From Sphingomonadaceae bacterium (GTDB lineage Bacteria > Pseudomonadota > Alphaproteobacteria > Sphingomonadales > Sphingomonadaceae), in assembly GCA_009923795.1 (NCBI GenBank), contig RFSU01000067.1, positions 1-10,711 on the forward strand: a DNA stretch of 10,711 nucleotides, given 5' to 3'. Position numbers and translations under genes: made by a program. The notes below the pieces were generated by a model, which was not told the DNA's origin, did no database searches, and saw only the letters and a list, made by a program, of their open reading frames with translations. Below, in pieces: positions 1-6,198 of the stretch. Numbering within the stretch: the stretch's first letter is position 1; every line of letters starts with the position of its first letter.

Positions 1-375
1 CACGCCCTTGGCCGCAGCAAGAAAGCTGTCTTTTTGGCAGATCAACGTCCCGCCATAATCGCTGAGCTTGAGTGGCAGAATCTGCCCCGGTGTGGGGGCC
101 CCAAAGGCAACTTTCGCTTTGCCCTGGCCATTATGGGTGAACACCGTCGTGAACAGGCTTTCTCCGGTTAACAGGCGCTTGCCTGCACCCGCCAGCTTAT
201 CCCAAAGGCCGCCACCCTGTTGGCTTCCATCGCCAAACACCGTGGTCATGTCGACCGTGGCATCTTTCCAAACCAAGGCTCCGGCTTCTGCAACGGCGCT
301 CTCACCGGGATCAAGCTCAATCTCTACGAACTGTAATTCTTGACCCTTGATCTCAAAGTCGACTTCATCGGCCAT
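1..375 (-). CDS. AIM24 / TIGR00266 family protein, N-terminal part (cut by window edge)
   Basis: The reading frame starts at the ATG at 375 (MADEVDFEIKGQ) and stays open for 125 codons to the left edge, so the C-terminal part is missing. The sequence looks like the beta-rich AIM24/TIGR00266 family: an early FVEIELDPGESAVAEAGALVW stretch in two blocks (FVEIELDPGE, then AVAEAGALVW), a Gly-rich GGGLWDKL segment, the TGES(L/F)F motif near residue 72, and a PGQILPLKL strand. Bacterial members are usually around 220-270 residues, so about half is visible. The molecular role in bacteria is poorly defined; the yeast namesake is a mitochondrial inner-membrane protein that affects membrane organisation. 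There is no signal peptide, so the protein is probably cytosolic or membrane-peripheral. A GGTGGAG ribosome binding site lies 5 bases before the ATG. The ion channel gene ends 69 bases upstream on the same strand. Family assignment is by remembered motifs. Confidence 0.8.
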   Translation of the reverse strand, partial: MADEVDFEIKGQELQFVEIELDPGESAVAEAGALVWKDATVDMTTVFGDGSQQGGGLWDKLAGAGKRLLTGESLFTTVFTHNGQGKAKVAFGAPTPGQILPLKLSDYGGTLICQKDSFLAAAKGV

Positions 376-397
376 AAAAACTCCACCCTTCACATAA

Positions 398-419
398 ATG
401 CTCAACCAGCATTGAGCAT
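398..419 (-). terminator. 8-bp perfect inverted repeat between the ion channel and AIM24 genes
   Basis: ATGCTCAA (398-405) and TTGAGCAT (412-419) form a perfect 8-bp stem with a 6-base loop. It starts 26 bases after the stop codon of the channel gene and ends 22 bases before the AIM24 start. On the minus strand only a mixed TTATG follows the stem, so it lacks a proper U-tract. It could be a weak terminator, an attenuator or an mRNA-stabilising 3' hairpin for the channel transcript. A symmetric operator site is also possible. Confidence 0.35.
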
Positions 420-444
420 GATACCTTTCTCGATAACTGCGAGG

Positions 445-2340
445 TTATTCCGCCAAAACGATAATGCGGTCGCCTGCATTGTACCGAACCGCTGTCGATT
501 TTGTCGGGTTGATGTAAATCCCGCTTTGACCGATGCCAGCAGCATCGGGCTCATTCAAAAGATGATGGCCAATGGCGACTTCGCCGCGCGTCGATGCGGC
601 ATGGGCTGCCTCTTGATAAGTCGTGTCTTGGCCAAGGGTCACATAATTCTCGGCAGGGCGCATGCAGATTTCCGAACCGCCATCGTCCAGCAAGTCTTTG
701 AAGATCGCTTCAAGATGCTCATTTTCGGATGCCTGCGCCAGCATCAGGCTCACCAGCTTATTGCTCACCACAAAGTCATTCACATTCGTGACGCTGGCCA
801 ATGTGCGGTTCCGCACATCCACCATTTCGCTCACGATGCTTATGTTGCGATCATCGGCTTCTTTCATTTTCCGTAGGTGCAACAAACTCACCAACGTTCG
901 CGTATCAGCGGCTTGGGCCGACATATGGTCGTTATGCGCCAACACGAGGACCTGATCATAAGAGAGCGGGTCGAGTGATGAAATGTCCGCCCGGCGTCCC
1001 GTATTGATCTTTTGGAGCTCGATTTGCAGATTGTTGTTGTCGAGGACAATATCCGCAACATCCTGTTCGATGTCCGGCACGTCTGCAGCAATCGTCAGCA
1101 AGGATCCCGGACCAACATAGCGTGAGAGCTCGCTTGCAATGATCGGCGCGCGGCGGTTCCAGCCGAGGATGAGGGTGCGCTCCGCTTTTGGAAGCGTCAC
1201 CGCTGCTTTTCCTGAAGGCGAAATGGCGACATTCGTCGCTTTGCCGTCGAGAAGGATGGTGGAATCATCCTCTGCAATTAAAACCATCGACATTTCTGAT
1301 GTAATGGCCAAGTTGCTCGGCGGGTTGAGGGACACGACGCCATCGGCGCTACAGACACCGATTAGGCTCGACGTGTCATAAGCCATGACCGCTTCGCCGA
1401 ATGTTTTTCCGGCAAGTTCTGGCTGTTCAATCACATAAATTTCGCAGCCATCGAAATCGAGCAGTTCAACAAATACGGCCGAAAGCCCGGGCTCTCGCGT
1501 AGATTGCACCATAACGCGCGCAATCAGGTCGTCTGCCAACACAAGCTGCACTTCGTCCCCACCAACGACACGCGCCAGATCTACGCTTTCCGCATCGCGC
1601 AATTCGGCGGCAATTTGGAATGTGTCGGGGCGACGGTCTGGATCATTTACCAGTGCCAAGATCGTTTTAATCACCTGGGAATCGGCGTCTTCGGATTCAG
1701 GAGACAAGATAATGACCGACCGGCATGTCTCAGGGCTCACCAGCCCAATGTCAAAAAGGACCGTTGGATCCCCGCTGCGGCAGATGACGCGCGTATTCTT
1801 CAGATCTTTGATTTTGTCGGCGATCTGCTCTTCCATCGTCACCTTGTCCATGTCCGCCATAATGACGATGCGCGGCTTGCTGCGGCTTTCATTGGCAATG
1901 ACGATTTCACGAATGACGTCATAAATTGACTCTGACCAGTTGAATATGATCGTGTGGTCCTTCTCAAGAACCTTGGACTTGCCTTTGCTCAGCTCTTCGA
2001 GCTTGCTGTCCAAACCAGTATTCAGCACACCGATAAGCGCGGATACGATGAATATGCCTGCCAAGGTCACGAGCAGCATAACGATCCGGAATCCCCAGCC
2101 CGCATCGCCAGCCACGGTGCCGGAATCCATCGCGCGCATCAGCGAGGCCCAAAGGCTCTCAATAAAGCTCATGTCCTCATCGCCTTCAGGCACGATCCTG
2201 AATATTGAAACGACAGAAGCTGCAACCGTAATAATCGCGAGTGAAATGAGGCCCAGCCAGCCAATCAGAGCGATGGGGCCTGCTGCCATGGTCTTATCAA
2301 ATTCGTAGCGAAGTCGTGCGCTAAACTCGGGACTAAACAT
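445..2340 (-). CDS. CASTOR/POLLUX-type ion channel with tandem RCK/TrkA-N-like domains
   Basis: A 631-residue membrane protein. A hydrophobic helix at about 20-46 is followed by a short pore segment (about 60-80, containing RAMDSGTVAGDAG) and a second helix at about 84-106: a two-helix pore. The cytosolic part begins with a Rossmann-like strand (HTIIFNWSES, about 129-138), followed by IVIMADMDK at 158-166 and a second Rossmann-like unit starting at RTLILGWNRRAP (388-399). This is the layout of the plant nuclear channels CASTOR and POLLUX/DMI1 and their bacterial relatives, whose tandem RCK-like units gate the pore. The TVGYG filter of ordinary K+ channels is absent; DSGT at 72-75 resembles the ADSGNHA pore motif of POLLUX. 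It is probably a cation channel of the inner membrane; ion and ligand cannot be read from the sequence. ATG at 2340 is preceded by GAGG at 8 bases and AGGA directly upstream. A diverged TrkA-like regulator is less likely because the pore helices are fused. Confidence 0.82.
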   Translation of the reverse strand: MFSPEFSARLRYEFDKTMAAGPIALIGWLGLISLAIITVAASVVSIFRIVPEGDEDMSFIESLWASLMRAMDSGTVAGDAGWGFRIVMLLVTLAGIFIVSALIGVLNTGLDSKLEELSKGKSKVLEKDHTIIFNWSESIYDVIREIVIANESRSKPRIVIMADMDKVTMEEQIADKIKDLKNTRVICRSGDPTVLFDIGLVSPETCRSVIILSPESEDADSQVIKTILALVNDPDRRPDTFQIAAELRDAESVDLARVVGGDEVQLVLADDLIARVMVQSTREPGLSAVFVELLDFDGCEIYVIEQPELAGKTFGEAVMAYDTSSLIGVCSADGVVSLNPPSNLAITSEMSMVLIAEDDSTILLDGKATNVAISPSGKAAVTLPKAERTLILGWNRRAPIIASELSRYVGPGSLLTIAADVPDIEQDVADIVLDNNNLQIELQKINTGRRADISSLDPLSYDQVLVLAHNDHMSAQAADTRTLVSLLHLRKMKEADDRNISIVSEMVDVRNRTLASVTNVNDFVVSNKLVSLMLAQASENEHLEAIFKDLLDDGGSEICMRPAENYVTLGQDTTYQEAAHAASTRGEVAIGHHLLNEPDAAGIGQSGIYINPTKSTAVRYNAGDRIIVLAE

Positions 2341-2430
2341 TTCCTGCGCCTCAATTTTTTAAATCAAATGCATTGCTGGGCTATGTGCTCTGCTGTGGGT
2401 TGGGTGACGCGTTCCGCCTCCTGGCCCCTT

Positions 2431-2486
2431 GCCCGTCGCCGTTAAAGGCAACGGGCCCTCTGGTACGCAGAGGTTGGGACTGTCCC
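2431..2486 (-). other. Run of adjacent hairpins between the lipoprotein and channel genes
   Basis: Directly after the lipoprotein stop codon (minus strand) there is a short palindrome GGGACAGTCCC (2476-2486). Next comes a 6-bp hairpin, CCTCTG/CAGAGG, with a 5-base loop (2457-2473). Then comes a 10-bp stem, GCCCGTTGCC/GGCGACGGGC, with one G-U pair and a 6-base loop (2431-2456). None is followed by a U-tract. The run could terminate transcription by Rho, protect the 3' end of the lipoprotein mRNA, or form the leader of the channel mRNA, whose ATG lies about 90 bases further on. I recognise no known riboswitch class in it. Confidence 0.4.
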
Positions 2487-3455
2487 TTAGGGGGCAAGCT
2501 TCAGCAGCGCCTTTGGTGCTGCACTGGGGCCCGGACCGATATCCCACCGCAAGGTTTTCAGTGCGCCGGATGCGACCGCACCGCTCTTGCTGTTACTCAT
2601 TAGGATTGGCGCATTTGTCGTCAGTGTGAAACTGCCCTTTACGGGGATTGCCTTTTTCGCTTTTGGGGCAGCCTGGTTATCACCCGCCTCGGCGGTCGAC
2701 TTTTCATCTTCGGGAATGCCACGGAATGCCGGCGCCACAACGCTCAGGCTCCCATCATCAAGACGCGTCACATAGAGCATGGGCGCGCCGACACTAACAC
2801 TCGGGAAAATGGGGAATGCGAAATCATCTGCAAGGCGACCGCTGGTGCTATAGTCGACCATGAACACGCCATCGCCAAGATGTTCGATTTTGCGAAAACC
2901 AGCGAGCTTTTCGATCTCGCGAATGAAGCGGGCGACCATTTCAGGGTCCTCGAAGTTCATACCGCCGTAAAGTTGCAGAATGTTTTCCTGTTCCGCCTTC
3001 TTGCGCGCTTGCTCCGCTACTCTTTCCTCTTGTCCGGCATCCCATTCGGCCTTTTGCTCTTTAACTTCGGCCGGATTACAATCGCGGGCTACGTTCTCCG
3101 TCTCATCCACGACGGTTCCGGTGCCGTCTTCGTTCGGGTGAACGGAACGCAACACGCTCTTATTCGGGTCTTGAGGAGGAATGTCTTCGCCGTCCGCATA
3201 GGTCGTCACGGTGTTAACTTCGTCGAAGCATTTGGCTTCAAATTCGTTAGGGCCTTGGAACATCTGAGCAGCTTGATTGGCGGCATTGCTCACCAGCTGG
3301 ATCTGCCCTTTGTAAGCAAATAAGAAATTCCCATTCTGATCTACCGTCAGAGTGGAATTAAATTCGCCAGGCTGAATGAAACAGCCGCTAAGGCTAAAAA
3401 CCAAGGCAGACGCAATGGCGGCCTTGCCCCACGCAGCAAATTTATTGAAATACAC
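2487..3455 (-). CDS. Lipoprotein of unknown function (LppM-like flavour)
   Basis: A 322-residue protein with a clear lipoprotein signal: a short basic start (residues 5-11), a hydrophobic core, and lipobox LSGC with the lipidated Cys at 25. It should be anchored to a membrane facing the periplasm. The start is a GTG at 3455, preceded by GGAG 7 bases upstream. The frame is open further back, but its only earlier start-like codon is a TTG inside the T-tract of the preceding terminator, and there is no ATG, so the longer form is rejected. Visible parts are a beta-rich N-terminal region (EFNSTLTVDQNGNFLFAYKG), Cys76 and Cys126 that could form a disulfide, a charged helical stretch at about 130-160, and a conserved-looking core FRKIEHLGDGVFMVDYSTSG with DFAFPIFP. 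The C-terminus resembles LppM-type beta domains (SFTLTTNAPIL, LRWDIG). I do not recognise a named gene. The ion channel follows 146 bases downstream on the same strand. Confidence 0.72.
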   Translation of the reverse strand: MYFNKFAAWGKAAIASALVFSLSGCFIQPGEFNSTLTVDQNGNFLFAYKGQIQLVSNAANQAAQMFQGPNEFEAKCFDEVNTVTTYADGEDIPPQDPNKSVLRSVHPNEDGTGTVVDETENVARDCNPAEVKEQKAEWDAGQEERVAEQARKKAEQENILQLYGGMNFEDPEMVARFIREIEKLAGFRKIEHLGDGVFMVDYSTSGRLADDFAFPIFPSVSVGAPMLYVTRLDDGSLSVVAPAFRGIPEDEKSTAEAGDNQAAPKAKKAIPVKGSFTLTTNAPILMSNSKSGAVASGALKTLRWDIGPGPSAAPKALLKLAP

Positions 3456-3546
3456 AGCACATCTCCACGTTCGGGAACATGTTGCAGGGTCCACATTTAG
3501 AAAACCGACTGCAGCAACAGAGTTTTTGGAAAATTCATTGGCCAAG

Positions 3547-3575
3547 AAAAAAGGCGGCCCCCGAAGGAGCCGCCT
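3547..3575 (-). terminator. Rho-independent terminator with a UUCG tetraloop
   Basis: Read on the minus strand, AGGCGGCTCC (3575-3566), loop TTCG (3565-3562) and GGGGCCGCCT (3561-3552) form a 10-bp stem with one G-U pair. A run of T follows (3552-3547). The loop is the very stable C(UUCG)G form. It begins 15 bases after the stop codon of the acidic secreted protein and so ends that transcript, which separates it from the lipoprotein gene downstream. Confidence 0.9.
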
Positions 3576-3590
3576 AAATCTCGTTAGCCT

Positions 3591-4040
3591 TTATTTCCGG
3601 CCGTCGTCGCCGTCTTCTTCGTCGTCGTCGTCTTCATCGTCGTCGCCGTCGTCATCGTCGCCGTCGTCATCGCCGTCTTCGGTTTCGGGGACGGGATCGG
3701 GCTGGTCCTTGTCATCATCATTGATGGTCAGCTCGTCGAGATTGCAAAGGTCGACGTTCCAAACCTCTTCAGTGTCGCCGTCGCTATAGACTGCGCGCAA
3801 ATCATATTCGCACTCTTCTAATTCGTCGATCGTGACTTCATAATCTTCACCCGAGGGAATATTCTCTTCCAGAATGTCTTCCCCCCAGCTTGGGTCTGAA
3901 GATCCACTCAGCCGCAAATCCACCAGAGTGGATTTACTGTTGTTCGTCAGCTCAAATTTTACATCATGAGCCAGTACGCTCGTCGAAAATGTGAGCGCTA
4001 CAGAAGATACAGCAATCTTTAAAAACGTCTTCTTAATCAT
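3591..4040 (-). CDS. Small secreted protein with a poly-aspartate C-terminal tail
   Basis: A 149-residue protein that starts at ATG 4040 with a strong GGGGGTG ribosome binding site about 6 bases upstream. It has a Sec signal peptide (MIKKTFLKIAVSSVALTFST, cleavage probably after VLA at 24) and is likely periplasmic or secreted. The mature domain (about 26-105) is a small beta-type module with a LTNNSKSTL strand, PSWGEDILEENIPSGE, ECEYDLRAVYSDGD and VDLCN; Cys77 and Cys99 could form a disulfide. I recall similar modules with the WGxDxL and Y/F-D-L-R-A pattern in many hypothetical proteobacterial proteins, but no function. Residues 121-146 contain 22 Asp or Glu and 4 Gly, followed by GRK. Such a tail could bind calcium or other cations, but that is inference. 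A possible -10 element (TATAAC) lies about 70 bases upstream, without a convincing -35. The gene forms its own unit, ended by the UUCG terminator. Confidence 0.82.
   Translation of the reverse strand: MIKKTFLKIAVSSVALTFSTSVLAHDVKFELTNNSKSTLVDLRLSGSSDPSWGEDILEENIPSGEDYEVTIDELEECEYDLRAVYSDGDTEEVWNVDLCNLDELTINDDDKDQPDPVPETEDGDDDGDDDDGDDDEDDDDEEDGDDGRK
3594..3678. repeat. Trinucleotide-rich tract encoding the Asp/Glu tail
   Basis: The plus strand is dominated by gtc, atc and ttc triplets in one phase, which read as GAC, GAT and GAA/GAG codons on the minus strand. They encode the acidic tail (about residues 120-148) of the secreted protein. The tract is imperfect because GAC and GAT alternate and Gly codons interrupt it. 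Such tracts can change length by slippage in steps of one codon without breaking the frame. Confidence 0.7.
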
Positions 4041-4251
4041 TTTTCACCCCCAAATGGAACACCACCTCGAATCGAACAATCCGTTCTATCATGGCTCTAA
4101 AGTGGTTATATTAAAAGGCTTTAATTTCGCCGAAAAAAAGGGTTGGCTGGTTTGCCATGGCGTCGTCGTCATGTGACCTAAATGGCAAATCGCGCTGTGT
4201 CGACGGTTGAGGCCTTGTGCCTAGCAGCCTCGTCAAATTGAGCCGGGAATA

Positions 4252-4338
<87 letters not shown>

Positions 4339-4382
4339 ACGGCGCGGATCCGAAATTTGGATCACTGCGGAAAGAAGAGGCG

Positions 4383-4411
4383 CGAGTAGGCAGGGCTTTG
4401 GTGCTTGTCAA
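4383..4411 (-). promoter_or_regulatory. Candidate promoter of tRNA-Leu
   Basis: On the minus strand a perfect TTGACA (4411-4406) is followed, after 17 bases, by TACTCG (4388-4383), a poor -10 match. Alphaproteobacterial promoters often keep a good -35 and a loose -10. The start of transcription would lie near 4376, giving a leader of about 38 bases before the tRNA. The same bases read TTGTCA on the plus strand, so a divergent promoter for the NDUFA9-like gene could overlap here, but no -10 for it stands out. Confidence 0.4.
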
Positions 4412-4465
4412 CAGGGCTGAGCGCGGGCATTGGGCGGGCGACCGATAAATGGGAATATGGGAACG

Positions 4466-5395
4466 ATGAGAGACTCTCTGGTGACGGTTTTTGGCGGTGG
4501 TGGCTTTTTGGGTCGCTATGTCGTGCAAGCTCTGCTCAAGGCAGGCGCGCGTGTCCGTGTGGCGGAACGCAGCCCGAAAAACGCTTATTACCTCAAGGCG
4601 CAGGCAAATCTGGGCCAAATCACCTATGTCGCCGCTGACATTACCCGGCCAGACACGCTTGGCCCGGCGCTTGCGGGCGCGGATGCCGTCGTCAATCTGG
4701 TGGGCAGCTTTGCCGATATGCAGCGCATTCATGTGGAGGGCGCGGGCAATCTTGCACGGGCCGCGACCGCTGCGGGCGTTCAGGCGTTCGTTCATATGTC
4801 CGCCATTGGTGCCGATGTGGACAGCCGCTCCGCCTATGGCCGCACCAAGGGGGAAGGCGAAGCCGCCGTGCGGGCTGGCTTCCCGAAGGCGACGATCCTG
4901 CGCCCCTCCATTGTCTTTGGCCGCGAAGACGCCTTTATCAATCGCTTTGCTGCGATGATCCGCGCCTTGCCGATCCTTCCGGTGATTGGCGGCAGCACGC
5001 GGTTCCAGCCCGTGTTTGCGGGCGATGTGGGCCATGCCGTGGCCCAGGCCATTGGGCAGGCGAAGACCCATGCAGGCAAAATATTTGAGCTGGGCGGCCC
5101 GCAAATCCTCTCCATGCTGGAACTTCAGCAGTGGATTGCAGGCCATATTGGCCGGACGCCCGTCTATGTGGAGGTGCCAGACGTTGTTGCAGGCGCGATG
5201 GCCACGCTGACGGGCTGGCTGCCGGGGGCACCCATCACGCGCGATCAATGGCTGATGCTGCAATCGGACAACGTCGTGGGTTCCAAGGCCAAGGGTCTGA
5301 CCGCGCTCGGCGTGGATGCAACACCGCTGGATGTCGTCGCGCAGGATTGGCTGCTGATTTATCGTCGCCATGGCCGCTTTGGGGCATCTGCATGA
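4466..5395 (+). CDS. NDUFA9-like atypical short-chain dehydrogenase (complex I NDUFA9 subunit family)
   Basis: A 309-residue NAD(P)-binding protein of the extended/atypical SDR class. The N-terminal dinucleotide motif FGGGGFLG (9-16; G10, G13, G16) sits in a Rossmann strand. VAADITRPDTL at 55-65 follows the usual acidic D-I-T pattern, and VVNLVG at 75-80 the NAD-contact strand. FVHMSAIGAD (108-117) and YGRTK (124-128) correspond to the active-site S and YxxxK positions. RPSIVFG (146-152) and GDVGHAVAQAI (186-196) are typical of NDUFA9 and related nucleoside-diphosphate-sugar epimerase-like proteins. The mitochondrial relative is an accessory subunit of complex I. Bacterial relatives may act in ubiquinone or quinone-linked metabolism, but the role here is not shown. 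The frame is open back to a TTG at 4430, and ATG 4457 is also possible; ATG 4466 (MRDSLVTVFGG) fits the usual short N-terminus. The gene overlaps uppP by 4 bases, so the two are probably translationally coupled. Confidence 0.85.
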   Translation: MRDSLVTVFGGGGFLGRYVVQALLKAGARVRVAERSPKNAYYLKAQANLGQITYVAADITRPDTLGPALAGADAVVNLVGSFADMQRIHVEGAGNLARAATAAGVQAFVHMSAIGADVDSRSAYGRTKGEGEAAVRAGFPKATILRPSIVFGREDAFINRFAAMIRALPILPVIGGSTRFQPVFAGDVGHAVAQAIGQAKTHAGKIFELGGPQILSMLELQQWIAGHIGRTPVYVEVPDVVAGAMATLTGWLPGAPITRDQWLMLQSDNVVGSKAKGLTALGVDATPLDVVAQDWLLIYRRHGRFGASA

Positions 5396-6195
5396 GCGAT
5401 CTTCTGACCGTCATTCTGCTCGGCATAGTGGAGGGGCTGACAGAGTTTATTCCCGTCTCCTCCACCGGGCATCTTGTGATCGCGGGGGAGCTGCTGGGCT
5501 TTCAGGACGGATCGGGCGGTGCCTTTGATGTGATTATTCAGCTAGGCGCAATTCTGGCTGTCATCGTGCTTTATTGGCGGCGCTTTTGGGATGTCGCGGT
5601 CGGGCTTTTGTCTTGGCAGCAAGGGCCGGTGGTTTTTACGCGCAACATATTGCTCGGCTTTTTGCCCTCCGCGCTGATCGGCGCGCTGGCCTATTCCGCG
5701 ATTAAGGCCATGCTCGAAACACCCGAAATTGTCGCTTGGGCGCTGATTCTGGGTGGGGTTGCGATCTTGGCGATCGAACGTTTTGCCAAGGACAGCCACA
5801 CCGACACGGTTGAGGTGATGCGCTGGCAGACTGCGCTCACCATCGGCCTGGTCCAATGCTTGTCGATGATTCCCGGTGTCAGCCGCTCTGGCGCGACCAT
5901 CATGGGCGCACGCGCTATGGGCGTTGAGCGCAAGACAGCGGCGGAGTTCAGTTTCTTTGTGGCCGTCCCCACTATGATGGGGGCCACCGCCCTTGCTTTG
6001 TATAAAGAAGGGGCCGCCCTTGCCGCGCAGGACGTGACCAATATCGCCATTGGCTTTGTGGTCTCCTTCCTCGTTGCATTGGTTGTGATCAAAGGCTTTC
6101 TGGCGATTGTCACCCGCTATGGCTTTGGCCCCTTTGCTTGGTATCGAATTGTGGCCGGGAGTGTTGCTCTGGTCTGGTTGAACAGAATCGGGTGA
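5392..6195 (+). CDS. uppP: Undecaprenyl-diphosphatase UppP (BacA family)
   Basis: A 267-residue polytopic inner-membrane enzyme that removes the distal phosphate from undecaprenyl pyrophosphate. It regenerates the lipid carrier for peptidoglycan and other envelope polymers, and extra copies give bacitracin resistance. Both signature regions are intact: GIVEGLTEFIPVSSTGH at 11-27, with E14, E18, S23 and H27 corresponding to the catalytic Glu, Ser and His, and PGVSRSG at 161-167 with the catalytic Arg165. Several hydrophobic helices span the rest (about 45-61, 85-105, 113-127, 185-203, 216-240, 249-264). Length matches the family. The start ATG lies within ATGA, overlapping the stop codon of the NDUFA9-like gene, with GGGG 7 bases upstream. 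Although the frame is open further back, into the upstream gene, that extension has the wrong composition. The stop lies 3 bases from the convergent rpoN stop. Confidence 0.97.
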   Translation: MSDLLTVILLGIVEGLTEFIPVSSTGHLVIAGELLGFQDGSGGAFDVIIQLGAILAVIVLYWRRFWDVAVGLLSWQQGPVVFTRNILLGFLPSALIGALAYSAIKAMLETPEIVAWALILGGVAILAIERFAKDSHTDTVEVMRWQTALTIGLVQCLSMIPGVSRSGATIMGARAMGVERKTAAEFSFFVAVPTMMGATALALYKEGAALAAQDVTNIAIGFVVSFLVALVVIKGFLAIVTRYGFGPFAWYRIVAGSVALVWLNRIG

Positions 6196-6198
6196 GAT

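Noticed and set aside
2359..2547. Short minus-strand frame of 62 codons between lipoprotein and channel
   Set aside because: It overlaps the lipoprotein end and the hairpin run, has no ribosome binding site and no domain.
3376..3789. Plus-strand frame with a long serine run
   Set aside because: The serines are the complementary reading of the aspartate codons of the secreted protein; the frame crosses the terminator and the lipoprotein start and has no ribosome binding site.
5131..5391. N-terminal extension of uppP by 87 codons
   Set aside because: It lies inside the NDUFA9-like gene in another frame, is Arg/Cys/Gly-rich and non-membrane; the ATG at 5392 fits the family start.
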